From positions 1-64,000 of the forward strand of contig NZ_JACHIN010000025.1 of assembly GCF_014203235.1 (NCBI RefSeq): a DNA stretch of 64,000 nt. The letters run 5' to 3'. Shown here one piece after another: positions 31,811 through 40,188 of the stretch. Origin of the DNA: Nonomuraea endophytica. GTDB taxonomy: Bacteria > Actinomycetota > Actinomycetes > Streptosporangiales > Streptosporangiaceae. How positions within the stretch are numbered: position 1 is the stretch's first letter; each line of letters opens with the position of its first letter. Below the pieces are notes generated by a model that ran no database searches, was not told the DNA's origin, and worked only from the letters and a program-made list of their open reading frames with translations. Made by a program: the position numbers and the translations under genes.

Positions 31811-33218
31811 GATCGGCCAGGGCTTGGGCGGTGGCGGCGGCTTGGGCGGCGACCGCCGGGATGCTGGAGGTCACGAACGTTCCGCCCGCCGCCAGATCGC
31901 CCACGACGTGCAGCGGAGCGCCGGCCGGCACCTCCAGCCCGCCCTCGGGCCCTGTCGTCGCCAAGCCATCGGCCAGCAGCGAGGCGACCAGGGACGCGGC
32001 GGCCTCCGGTACCGAGTGCGGCGCCGGGTTCACGGCGTTGACCACGACGTCAGCCCGCAGGCCACCGTCGGCACGCAGGCCGCTCTCCGCCCGCGGGTCG
32101 TTGTCGGTGGTCGTGATGTGGAAGCCCGGAACCACCGCGCGCAGGCCGCGGACGAGCGTGAGCTGGCCGCGCGCCAGCAACCGGTCGAGCTGGACGGCGT
32201 TGACCGGGACCATCGGCGAGCTGACGCTGACGGCCGTGCGGCGGTGTTCACCGGTCAGCCGGTCGCGGTCCTCCAGAACGCCCCAGGTCAGCGGGCCCAG
32301 CGTGTGCGCCGCCTGCTGCACGATCCGGCGGCCCAGCTCCGGCGCGTCGATCGCGGCGAGCTGGCGGCGCAGCCGTACGACCGGATCCTCGAACGGGGTG
32401 GCCAGCAGGTCGGCGGCGAAGGCGTCGAAGTCCTTGCCCAGCTCGTCCAGCTCCGCGCGCAGCAGCCGGGCCACGTCGCCGGTCGTGCGGACGTCGCGCA
32501 GCCGGGCCGCCGTCAGGTGCCGTGGCTCGTAGCGGACCGGGCGCTGCCACACGTGGGGCAGGACGCCGCTGCGTGACATCAGGGTGATCGGGCCCGCGTG
32601 GCCCGCCGAGGCGAGGGCGACCACCACGTCGACCGCGGTCAGCCCGCTGCCGATCACCGCGACCGCGCTGTCCGAAGGCACGTCCGGCAGGGTGCGGGCG
32701 AGGGGGTAGGGGTCGGCGACGTAGCCGGGCGTGCCCGCCAGGCCGAAGAGGTCGTGCGGGGTGCCGCCGCCGACGCACAGCACGACCCGGTCCACGGCCT
32801 GCTCATCGCCGCCGGACGTGCGCACCACCAGCTCCGCGCCGTGCCGCGCGACGCGGGTTACGCGGTCGCGGCGGACGTCCACGGGCAGTCGCGCCATGGC
32901 GGCTGTGGCGACCTCGCGCAGGTACTCGCCGTACAGGGCGCGGGGCACCAGCGGCGCGCCGAGGCGCTCGTCCAGGTGCGCCGCCGCCCGTTCGCCGAGC
33001 CAGCGCGCGTAGTGCTCCTGGTCGCCGTGGCGGATCGACATGATCACGGGCGGCGCGTTCACCCGCACGGCGTCAAGGTCGGGCCCGTAAGCCCGCCCGC
33101 TCCACAGCCGCGCCGACGGCTCGAACACGGTGACCGAGGACGGCCGCGCGTCCAGCAGGGCGAGGGAGTCGAGCAGGGCGACCGCGGCGGCCCCGCCTCC
33201 GACGATGGCGATTCTCAT
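31806..33218 (-). CDS. FAD/NAD(P)-binding protein
   Basis: A 470-residue flavoprotein of the NAD_binding_9 (FAD/NAD(P)-binding) group. The N-terminal dinucleotide motif is MRIAIVGGGAAAVALLDSLA. A second Rossmann motif is near residue 150 (AVAVIGSGLTAVDVVVALA), and VVLCVGGGTPHDLFG and LHVVGDLAAGGTFVTSSIPA follow. Such proteins resemble lysine/ornithine N-monooxygenase-like or HpnW-like enzymes, but their reactions are mostly unknown. The ATG at 33218 begins exactly at the first strand; no ribosome binding site is obvious. The gene is divergent from a LuxR-type regulator with a 67-base gap, so it may be that regulator's target. Confidence 0.88.
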   Translation of the reverse strand: MRIAIVGGGAAAVALLDSLALLDARPSSVTVFEPSARLWSGRAYGPDLDAVRVNAPPVIMSIRHGDQEHYARWLGERAAAHLDERLGAPLVPRALYGEYLREVATAAMARLPVDVRRDRVTRVARHGAELVVRTSGGDEQAVDRVVLCVGGGTPHDLFGLAGTPGYVADPYPLARTLPDVPSDSAVAVIGSGLTAVDVVVALASAGHAGPITLMSRSGVLPHVWQRPVRYEPRHLTAARLRDVRTTGDVARLLRAELDELGKDFDAFAADLLATPFEDPVVRLRRQLAAIDAPELGRRIVQQAAHTLGPLTWGVLEDRDRLTGEHRRTAVSVSSPMVPVNAVQLDRLLARGQLTLVRGLRAVVPGFHITTTDNDPRAESGLRADGGLRADVVVNAVNPAPHSVPEAAASLVASLLADGLATTGPEGGLEVPAGAPLHVVGDLAAGGTFVTSSIPAVAAQAAATAQALADQ

Positions 33219-33285
33219 GGGGGAGATGCTGGCCGCCGCCCCGCCCCGGGCCCATCCCTCATCTGGGGGATGCGCGTCCGCGCCC

Positions 33286-34401
33286 ATGAACAGGCAGGGT
33301 GGGGGAGTGGGTTCTCCTTCAGCGGTACGGCGGCGCCGTACCGACGTGCTGACTCGCGCGGAACGGGCGGAACACGCCGACGAGCTGTTCGCCGTCACCT
33401 CGGCGCGGCTGCGGCGGGTCGTGGCCTTCGACGCCTCGGTGTGGTCGGCGACCGACCCCGAGACCGGCCTGGTCACCGCCCCGATGCGGGTGGAGAACCT
33501 CGGCGGCGGCGAGCACTGCGCTGCCTACTGGGAGAGCGAGATCCTGGGCGAGAGCCCGTTCGCCTTCCGCGACCTGGCCCGTGCCGAGGTGGCCGTGGCG
33601 AGCCGGCGGCACGACGGCCGTCGCCCCTGGCAGGCGGAGAACGAGGAGCTTCGCGCGGTCCTGCGCACCGGCCGGCGGACGTGGGGCGTGGTGAGCCTGT
33701 TCCGCGACAAGGGGCGGGCGCCGTTCGGGCCGGAGGAGCTGGAGTTCGTGGCGAGCCTGTCGGCGCCGCTGGCCGCGCGCCTGCGCTCCTTCGCCCGGCC
33801 CTCGGACGTACGGCCGGCGCCCGACGCACCGGGTCCGGGTCTGGTGCTGTTCGACGCGTCGGGACAGGCGACGTCGGTCAACGAGGAGGCCCGCCACTAC
33901 CTGGCCAGGCTCCCCGCGGGCCCGTCCGCGGGCAGCGACCTGGGTGTGCGCCTGCCGATCTGGATCGTCACCGCCGCCCTGCAGGCCCGCGCCTGCCCGC
34001 CCGGTCAGGCCGCCCGGGTGCGCATCCGCACCGCCGACGGGCACTGGCTGGTGTGCCACGCCTCCGCCCTGAGCGGGCCCGGCGGGTCGGCGGGCCCGAT
34101 CGTCCTGGTCATCGAGCCCGCCGCCGCCTCCGACATGGCGGTCATCGTGGCCGAGGCGTACGAGCTGTCGCCCCGCGAGCTGGAGATCACCCAGCTGATC
34201 GCGCTCGGCCTGACCACCGGGGAGATCGCCGGCCGCCTGTTCATCTCCCACCACACCGTCCGCGACCACGTCAAGGCGGTCTTCGCCAAGGTCCGGGTCT
34301 CCAGCAGGGGTGAGCTGGTGGCCCGCCTGTTCGCCGAGAACTTCTGGCCGCGCCGGGTCAGGACTTCTCCGGACGTACCCAGATATCGCGATCGTGCATG
34401 A
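33286..34401 (+). CDS. LuxR-type transcriptional regulator
   Basis: A regulator of about 371 residues. The C-terminal helix-turn-helix is clear: LSPRELEITQLIALGLTTGEIAGRLFISHHTVRDHVKAVFAKVRVSSR. The N-terminal part resembles a GAF-like sensor (VVAFDASVWSATDPETGLVTAPMRVENLG, VVSLFRDKGRAPFGPEELEFVASLSAPLAARLR), followed by a PAS-like segment (VLFDASGQATSVNEEARHYL). No receiver domain or ATPase motif is present, so it is a one-component sensor. The start is uncertain: an ATG at 33286 or a GTG at 33307, neither with a convincing ribosome binding site. It overlaps the convergent nitrilase-like gene by 44 bases. Confidence 0.9.
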   Translation: MNRQGGGVGSPSAVRRRRTDVLTRAERAEHADELFAVTSARLRRVVAFDASVWSATDPETGLVTAPMRVENLGGGEHCAAYWESEILGESPFAFRDLARAEVAVASRRHDGRRPWQAENEELRAVLRTGRRTWGVVSLFRDKGRAPFGPEELEFVASLSAPLAARLRSFARPSDVRPAPDAPGPGLVLFDASGQATSVNEEARHYLARLPAGPSAGSDLGVRLPIWIVTAALQARACPPGQAARVRIRTADGHWLVCHASALSGPGGSAGPIVLVIEPAAASDMAVIVAEAYELSPRELEITQLIALGLTTGEIAGRLFISHHTVRDHVKAVFAKVRVSSRGELVARLFAENFWPRRVRTSPDVPRYRDRA

Positions 34402-35428
34402 GCTCGATCTGCCGGTTGATGACCTCGGAACGGAACTCCGCGTGGCTGTACGGCTTGCGCGTCAGGTACATGTTCTTGGGGTAGATGGGCTGGTCGTAGA
34501 TGACGCGGTACTGCTCGGTCTTCAGGTCCTTGATCCAGTTGTCCCACTGGGCGGTGGACCGGAAGTGGCGCAGGGCGCCGATGTCGATTGTGCCCGCGAC
34601 CCAGGACGAGCCGCCGCTGTAGTCGTGCCGGCCGGCCACCTGCCCCTTGTAGTCGACGATCATCGACTGGCCGCCGAAGGTGTCGATCGGGTCCTCGGAG
34701 TCGGCGTCGAGGTAGTAGGTGCCGAGGTTGCAGGCGATGAGGTAGGCGTTGTTGTCCAGGGCCCTGGCGCGGTTCTGCACCTCGTAGATGCCGTTGCCGG
34801 CGTGCGGGTGGGGATACGGTCCCCGGTAGATGATCTCGGCGCCGTTCATGGCCAGGCCGCGGGCGTTCTCCGGGTAGGAGCCCTCGTTGGCCATGAGGAT
34901 GCCGATGCGGCCGATCTCGGTGTCGGCGACCGGGTAGAAGCTGTCGAGCGTCTCGCCGTAGAGCTCCACCCAGCGGTCCCACACGTCGTGGGGCGTCACC
35001 GAGTGCTCCACCGGCAGCAGCGGCACCGTCTTGTAGTGCTTGAGGACGATCTCGCCGCGCGGGTCGATGACGAAGCCGAGGTTGAAGAAGAGGCCGGGGA
35101 ACTCCGGGTGGCGGGCCTTGGCCTGGGCGATGAGGTACGCGTCCCACTGGACGGCCAGCTCGGCCAGCCGGGCGGTCTCCGGGCCGGGCACGTCGATGGC
35201 GCAGGTGGCGGCGTAGTCCTCGTGGTCCAGGTCGAGGACCTCGTCGTTGAAGCCCTGGAGCGCGCCTTCCGGGATCGCGATCAGCCGTACCGGGAGGTCG
35301 AGGCTGGACAGCCATGAGGCGGCCTTGATCAGGTGGCCGATGTGGTCGATGTTGCGGTTGATGTCCTCACGGGTACGGATGCCGCGCATGGTGGGCACGA
35401 GCCCCACCGCCTGATAGGGAGCGATCAT
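34358..35428 (-). CDS. Nitrilase-superfamily protein lacking the catalytic cysteine
   Basis: A 356-residue protein with the whole carbon-nitrogen hydrolase fold. Two residues of the Glu-Lys-Cys triad are in place: Glu54 in AIPEGALQGF and Lys133 in LKHYKTVPLL. The cysteine strand, normally of the form ICYDxxFPE, reads GILMANEGSYPE here, so Ala180 replaces Cys and Asn-Glu follows. The bases are unambiguous. The rest of the family pattern (NARGLAMNGAEIIYRG, VQNRARALDNNAYLIACNLG) is well kept, so the gene is not decaying. It may bind rather than cleave a ligand, or use other chemistry. It is coupled by ATGA to an SsuA-like binding-protein gene. Confidence 0.85.
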   Translation of the reverse strand: MIAPYQAVGLVPTMRGIRTREDINRNIDHIGHLIKAASWLSSLDLPVRLIAIPEGALQGFNDEVLDLDHEDYAATCAIDVPGPETARLAELAVQWDAYLIAQAKARHPEFPGLFFNLGFVIDPRGEIVLKHYKTVPLLPVEHSVTPHDVWDRWVELYGETLDSFYPVADTEIGRIGILMANEGSYPENARGLAMNGAEIIYRGPYPHPHAGNGIYEVQNRARALDNNAYLIACNLGTYYLDADSEDPIDTFGGQSMIVDYKGQVAGRHDYSGGSSWVAGTIDIGALRHFRSTAQWDNWIKDLKTEQYRVIYDQPIYPKNMYLTRKPYSHAEFRSEVINRQIELMHDRDIWVRPEKS

Positions 35429-36387
35429 GACGAGGCGCCTCCGGCCAGCATCGGTGTGACGTCGAACTTCTGCTTCAGGTAGCCGAACTCGAGCATCAGG
35501 TCCGCCACTCGCTGCAGCCGCGCGGCGTCGACGGACGTGGAGTAGCCGCCGAGCTTCATCTCGCCGGCCGTGGCACGGTCGATCTTCGTGTACTTCTCCA
35601 GGGCAGGGGCGATCTCGGCGGGGCTGGCGACGGCCAGGTCGGCGGCCTTGCGCACGGCCCGCTGGAAGCCGGCCACGGCCTTCGGGTTGCCCCGCGCGAA
35701 GGCCTCCGTGGTGAGGTAGCCGGAGATCGGGAAGTCGGCGGTGGGCCCGGTGAAGAGGTCGCTCAGCACGACCGCCCCCTTCCTGGCCGCCGCCTGGTGG
35801 AACGGCTCGGGCAGGAAGGCCACGTCCACCTGGTCTCCCTCCAGCGCCGCGGCCATCTCGGGGAAGGGCCGCTCGACGAACCTGACGTCGGCCGGGGTCA
35901 GCCCGGCGGGCTTCAGCAGGGCGCTCACCGACAGCGTGGCCACGTTGTTCAGCGTGTTGACGCCGATCGTCGCCCCCTTGAGCCCGGCGACCGTGGTGAT
36001 CGGCGAGCCCTTCTTCGTCATGAGGACGAAGTTGCCGGGCTTGGCCACGTAAGCATCGCCAATGATCTTGGTCTTGACCACGCCGCCGGCGGAGGCGGCC
36101 AGGGCGGAGACGTAGTTGCTGTGCAGGACGTCGAGCTTGCCGGAGACCAGGTCGGGCATCGCCGCCGCGCCGCCCGCGATCACCTCGACCTCGACTGTGA
36201 GTCCCTCGGCCGCGAAGTAGCCCTTGTCGATGGCGAGTTGCACGGGAGCCACCTCGGGAAGGGCCAGCATGCCGATCGTGATATCGGTCTTTTCCCGGCT
36301 ATTTTCCTGCCCGGCCGAATTGCCGCCGCACGCGGCGATCGCCAATGTGACGGCACAAAGGAGAGAAAAGCGGCGAAACTCTAACAC
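35425..36387 (-). CDS. ABC transporter substrate-binding lipoprotein, SsuA/NMT1 type
   Basis: A 320-residue binding protein for sulfonates, nitrate/taurine, pyrimidine precursors or similar solutes. From the GTG at 36387 a lipoprotein signal follows (FRRFSLLCAVTLAIAACGG, lipobox Cys). The mature protein begins ITIGMLALPEVAPVQLAIDKGYFAAEGLTVEV, typical of the NMT1/SsuA family, with VSGKLDVLHSNYVSAL and VDVAFLPEPFHQAAA. GGAG is well placed before the GTG. An ATG at 36450 overlaps the permease stop as ATGA and is a real alternative, but would add 21 residues before an otherwise complete signal. It works with two permeases upstream and feeds the nitrilase-like protein downstream. Confidence 0.9.
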   Translation of the reverse strand: MLEFRRFSLLCAVTLAIAACGGNSAGQENSREKTDITIGMLALPEVAPVQLAIDKGYFAAEGLTVEVEVIAGGAAAMPDLVSGKLDVLHSNYVSALAASAGGVVKTKIIGDAYVAKPGNFVLMTKKGSPITTVAGLKGATIGVNTLNNVATLSVSALLKPAGLTPADVRFVERPFPEMAAALEGDQVDVAFLPEPFHQAAARKGAVVLSDLFTGPTADFPISGYLTTEAFARGNPKAVAGFQRAVRKAADLAVASPAEIAPALEKYTKIDRATAGEMKLGGYSTSVDAARLQRVADLMLEFGYLKQKFDVTPMLAGGASS

Positions 36388-36446
36388 GAGAGCTCCAAGG
36401 GCCGATATGACCGTGATCTTGAGACTACCCGTGAATTGCCGCCATG

Positions 36447-37220
36447 TCATGACCTATTACCTTGCGCGGTGTCATGCCAGGTGAGGATGCGGCGTTCCAG
36501 ATAAAGAAAGCCCTGGTTGAGCAAATAGCCCAGCACGCCCAGCAGGACGATGGCCCCCCAGACGCCCGGCAGGTCGAAGGCCCGCTGCGCGGCGCGGAGC
36601 TGGAAGCCGATGCCCTCGGTGCTGAAGAACTCCGCGATGACCATGAGAATCAGGGCCAGGGAGAGGCTGAGCCGTAGCCCGGCGAAGATCTTCGGTGCGG
36701 CGGCCGGAAGGATCACCCTGAACAGGCGCTGCCCGCGCGAGAGGCCGAAGACCCGCGCCGTGTCCAGATGCAGCGGGTCCACGTGCCGGGCCCCGTCGGC
36801 CGCGTTGAACAGCACCGGCCACACGATCCCGAACGTGATCACCGCGATCTGCATGCGGGTCCCCGTCGAGAACAACGCCAGCATCATCGGCAGCAGCGCG
36901 GGCGGCGGCAGCGCCCTCCCGAACTGGATGGCCGGATCGAGGAGCCGGTGGAGCAGCGGCGACCGGCCCAGGGCCACCCCCAGCGCGACACCGGCCACGC
37001 CCGACACGACCCAGCCCGCGAGCAGCCGGCCGAGGCTCGGCGGGAAGTTGGCCAGAGCCACGTCGTTCAGCCAGAGCCGGGCGGGGGAGCCGGTGAACCA
37101 CAGCTCGCGCATGCGCGCCACGATCACCGACGGCGGCGGGAAGAAGGGGTGCGCCATGGCCCGCGTGGCCAGCTCCCAGATCAGCAGGACGGCGGGCGCC
37201 ACCACGACCCGCGCGATCAC
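36447..37220 (-). CDS. ABC transporter permease, SsuC type
   Basis: A 257-residue permease with about six transmembrane helices. The first is VVVAPAVLLIWELATRAMA. The long loop PPPSVIVARMRELWFTG follows, then LGRLLAGWVVSGVAGVALGVALG. The ATPase-coupling loop is LHLDTARVFGLSRGQRLFRVILPAAAPKIFAGLRLSLS. The GTG start overlaps the stop of the second permease (GTGA). Two different SsuC-type permeases are encoded together, so a heterodimer channel is likely. No SsuB-type ATPase gene is present in the operon. Confidence 0.92.
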   Translation of the reverse strand: MIARVVVAPAVLLIWELATRAMAHPFFPPPSVIVARMRELWFTGSPARLWLNDVALANFPPSLGRLLAGWVVSGVAGVALGVALGRSPLLHRLLDPAIQFGRALPPPALLPMMLALFSTGTRMQIAVITFGIVWPVLFNAADGARHVDPLHLDTARVFGLSRGQRLFRVILPAAAPKIFAGLRLSLSLALILMVIAEFFSTEGIGFQLRAAQRAFDLPGVWGAIVLLGVLGYLLNQGFLYLERRILTWHDTAQGNRS

Positions 37221-37942
37221 CGGGCCGCCCGCCAGTGGAAGAGGCGGCGTTCCGCCCAGGCGAACGCGCCGTTCGTGACGACGCCCAGCACTCCGGCCCA
37301 CACGGTGGCGGCCACCGTGAGCGTGAGCCCGTCGGGGCTGCTGCCGGCCAGGATGATGAACGCGCCGATCCCGCTCGACCCGCCGGCCAGCAGTTCGGTG
37401 CTGATGGCCAGGATGAGGGCGATCGTCGCGGCCACCCGGATCCCGGTCGCGATGAACGGCGCCGTGCTCGGCAGCGAGACCCGGAGCAACACCGCGATCC
37501 GGCCGAAGCCGAAGGCCCGGAGTGTCTCCTTGGCCAGGGGATCGACCTCCTTGAGGCCGTACATGGTGTTGATCAGCACGGGCCAGACGGAGGCGTACAC
37601 GATCATCGCGATCTTCATGTCGAGCCGCTCGCTGAAGACGAAGGCGGCCAGCGGGATGAGCGCCACGGACGGGATGGGCCGCAGGAACTCGATCACCGGC
37701 CGCAGCGCCGCCTCGATCGGCGGCACGCTGCCGAGCAGGAGCCCCGCCGGTACGGCCACCGCGACGGTGAGCAGCAACCCCAATGCCCAGCCCGCGAAAG
37801 TGGCGCCGACATCCAGCAGGAATTCGGGATCCACGGCGAGTCGCGCGGCGGTGACGAGCACGGTGGAGGCCAGCGGGAATTGCGCCGTGGAGACGATTCC
37901 CAGCCTGCCGGCCGCCTCCGCGAGAACAAACAGGCCGGCCAT
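37217..37942 (-). CDS. ABC transporter permease, SsuC type (first gene, start uncertain)
   Basis: A permease of at least 241 residues, with the coupling loop LAKETLRAFGFGRIAVLLRVSLPSTAPFIATGIRVA and the FLRPIPSVALIPLAAFVF segment shared by sulfonate/nitrate/taurine permeases. The ATG at 37942 has no ribosome binding site and falls inside the first hydrophobic helix. The open frame continues upstream to a stop near 38,020, reading NPLESALVCGLIGMAGLF. No ATG, GTG or TTG occurs there, but GGAGG precedes an ATT codon. A non-standard start is therefore possible. The gene follows the WYL regulator by 75 bases on the same strand. Confidence 0.85.
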   Translation of the reverse strand: MAGLFVLAEAAGRLGIVSTAQFPLASTVLVTAARLAVDPEFLLDVGATFAGWALGLLLTVAVAVPAGLLLGSVPPIEAALRPVIEFLRPIPSVALIPLAAFVFSERLDMKIAMIVYASVWPVLINTMYGLKEVDPLAKETLRAFGFGRIAVLLRVSLPSTAPFIATGIRVAATIALILAISTELLAGGSSGIGAFIILAGSSPDGLTLTVAATVWAGVLGVVTNGAFAWAERRLFHWRAAR

Positions 37943-38017
37943 GCCGATGAGCCCGCAGACTAAGGCGCTTTCCAGGGGATTGCCGCGCTCAGCAGAAATA
38001 CCGGCCTCCGGGGTTCT

Positions 38018-38959
38018 TTATCCTGATGCTTTCGCATAACGGCGAGCGAGGTGGGCGAAGGCGTCCTTCAGTTCGAGCGGGCCGACCACCTCGATGTCGG
38101 CGTCGAACCGGCCGATGCTGGCGGCCAGGCCGGGCCAGGACCAGGAGCCGAGGATGAGCCGGCAGCGGTCCGGGCCGAGCTCCTCCACGACGCCGTCGCG
38201 GGCGAAGGGGGAGACGTCGGCGGCGGGGAGGCTGAGGATCACCTCGCCGCGGCACGGCCAGTCGCCCGAGCCGTCGACGCCCTGAAACCTCCCGGCCACG
38301 AACGCCGCCACGTCCCCCAGCTCGCGCGGGGTGAAGCGGGGGCCGGAAGGGGTGCGCGGGGTGACGCGGTCGGCGCGGAAGGTGCGCCAGTCGTCGCGGT
38401 CGAGATCCCAGGCGACCAGATACCAGCGCCCACCCCAGGTCAGCAGGTGATGCGGCTCCACCCGGCGCGGGGCCTCGGCGCCCGCGTAGTCGAAGCGCAG
38501 CACCTCGCGGGCGTGGACGGCGGCGCCGAGCACGGTCAGCACACCGCTGTCGGCCGGCGGATACAGGCGGGCCCGCTCGACGGTGGTGATCTGGAGCGTG
38601 TCGATGCGGCGGCGCAGGCGGGCGGGCATGACCTGCCGGACGGTGTTCAGCGCGCGGGCCGCCGCCTCCTCGATGCCGGCGCCGCTCGTGGCCGCGCTCT
38701 GCAGGGCGATGGCCAGCGCGACGGCCTGCTCGTCGTCGAACAGCAGCGGCGGCAGATCGGTGCCGGCGTCGAGCCGGTAGCCGCCGTCGGGGCCCTTCAC
38801 GGCCGCGATCGGGTAGCCGAGCTCGCGCAGCCGGTCCACGTCCCTGCGCACGGTGCGCGGGCTGATCTCCAGCCGCTCGGCCAGCAGCGCTCCGGGCCAG
38901 TCGCGGCGTACCTGGAGCAGGGAGAGCAGCGACAGCAGCCGTGCCGACGTCTTGAGCAT
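38018..38959 (-). CDS. WYL-domain transcriptional regulator (YafY/DeoR-like)
   Basis: A 313-residue regulator. The N-terminal winged helix is LLAERLEISPRTVRRDVDRLRELGYPIAAVKGPDGGYRL. The WYL domain covers about residues 140-210 (REVLRFDYAGAEAPRRVEPHHLLTWGGRWYLVAWDLDRDDWRTFRADRV), followed by the WCX C-terminal extension. WYL domains bind nucleic acid or nucleotides in several systems. The ATG at 38959 follows AGAGG. It is divergent from the AlkZ-like gene (62-base gap) and upstream of the transport operon. Either could be its target. Confidence 0.92.
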   Translation of the reverse strand: MLKTSARLLSLLSLLQVRRDWPGALLAERLEISPRTVRRDVDRLRELGYPIAAVKGPDGGYRLDAGTDLPPLLFDDEQAVALAIALQSAATSGAGIEEAAARALNTVRQVMPARLRRRIDTLQITTVERARLYPPADSGVLTVLGAAVHAREVLRFDYAGAEAPRRVEPHHLLTWGGRWYLVAWDLDRDDWRTFRADRVTPRTPSGPRFTPRELGDVAAFVAGRFQGVDGSGDWPCRGEVILSLPAADVSPFARDGVVEELGPDRCRLILGSWSWPGLAASIGRFDADIEVVGPLELKDAFAHLARRYAKASG

Positions 38960-39021
38960 GACCTCTATCTTGCCCCGAGAAGAGGACACAAGCTGACCGC
39001 TTCTTCTGCGATCTTAGGGGG

Positions 39022-40113
39022 ATGACCGTTCTCGGCACCCGCGCGCTCAACCGCGCGACCCTCGCCCGGCAGATGCTGCTCGACCGCGCCGGCCTGCCGG
39101 CCCTGGACGCCGTCGCGCACCTGTGCGGCCTGCAGGCGCAGGAGCCGCAGGAACCGTTCGTGGGGCTCTGGTCGCGGTTGCGGGCCTTCGATCCGGCCGA
39201 GCTGTCGGATCTGCTGGTACGGCGGAGCGTGGTCCGTACCCACCTGATGCGCAGGACCGTTCACCTGCTCACCGCCGATGACGTCCTGGCCTGGCGCCCC
39301 CGCCACGACGCCATGCTGCGCCAGCGGGTCCTCGGAACCTACCGCCGCGAGCTCACCGGCGTGGACCTGGACGAACTCGCCGCCGCCGGCCTGGCCGTCA
39401 TGGCCGACGGCCAGGCGCGCTCGATGGCGGAGATCGCCCGCGCGGTGGCCGATCGGTGGCCCGAGCCGGGGACGCGGCCCCTGGGCGAGATGCTGGTGGC
39501 CGCGCTCATCCCGATGGTGCAGATGCCGCCGCGCGGGGTGTGGCGGACCAAGGGCGGCGTGCGCAACACGCTCCTTTCCACCTGGCTGGGCCGTGACGTC
39601 GTCCCATCGCCCCCGAACGGCGCCGACCCGGCCGGCGCGGCGCTGGTCAGGCGGTATCTGGCCGCCTACGGCCCCGCCGCCACGGCCGACGTGCGCGCCT
39701 GGAGCGGCCTGGCCGGACTGCCCGCGGCGGTGGCGTCGATCCGGGCGGAACTGGTCACCTTCCGCGACGAACGCGGCCGGGAACTCCTTGACCTCCCCGA
39801 CGCCCCGCGCCCCGACCCGGACACGCCCGCGCCGGTGCGGTACCTGCCCGCCTTCGACAACGCGCTCCTCGGCTACGACGACCGCACCCGGATCGTCGAC
39901 GACGCCCACCGGGGCCTGTCGGTCGCGGGCATGCGGGTCGTCCTGGCCGACGGCCGGGTGGCCGCGACCTGGACCGTCGAGTCCGGCGCGGTGACCGTCA
40001 CCCCGTTGCGCGCCTTCTCCCGCGCCGAGCGGGCGGAGGTGGCCGAGCAGGGGCAGGCGCTGGCGTCGTTCCTGTCCGACGGTGAGAGCGACGAGGTGCG
40101 GATCTCCGCCTGA
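39022..40113 (+). CDS. Winged-helix DNA-binding protein, AlkZ/HTH_42 family
   Basis: A 363-residue protein of the HTH_42 superfamily, which includes the DNA glycosylases AlkZ and AlkX that unhook interstrand crosslinks and protect natural-product producers. The diagnostic Gln-x-Gln motif is present in HLCGLQAQEPQEPF. LVRRSVVRTHLMRRTVHLLTADDVLAWRPRH and FDNALLGYDDRTRI are also characteristic. Whether this member repairs a specific crosslink or is a housekeeping glycosylase cannot be told. The ATG follows AGGGGG and lies 62 bases from a divergent WYL regulator. Confidence 0.87.
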   Translation: MTVLGTRALNRATLARQMLLDRAGLPALDAVAHLCGLQAQEPQEPFVGLWSRLRAFDPAELSDLLVRRSVVRTHLMRRTVHLLTADDVLAWRPRHDAMLRQRVLGTYRRELTGVDLDELAAAGLAVMADGQARSMAEIARAVADRWPEPGTRPLGEMLVAALIPMVQMPPRGVWRTKGGVRNTLLSTWLGRDVVPSPPNGADPAGAALVRRYLAAYGPAATADVRAWSGLAGLPAAVASIRAELVTFRDERGRELLDLPDAPRPDPDTPAPVRYLPAFDNALLGYDDRTRIVDDAHRGLSVAGMRVVLADGRVAATWTVESGAVTVTPLRAFSRAERAEVAEQGQALASFLSDGESDEVRISA

Positions 40114-40188
40114 TCTGGCGGGGTGCGGCCGGGACGGTAGGAGGCGGCCGGTGAGGGCAGATGTCGTCCCTCACGTTCAGGAGCCGCC

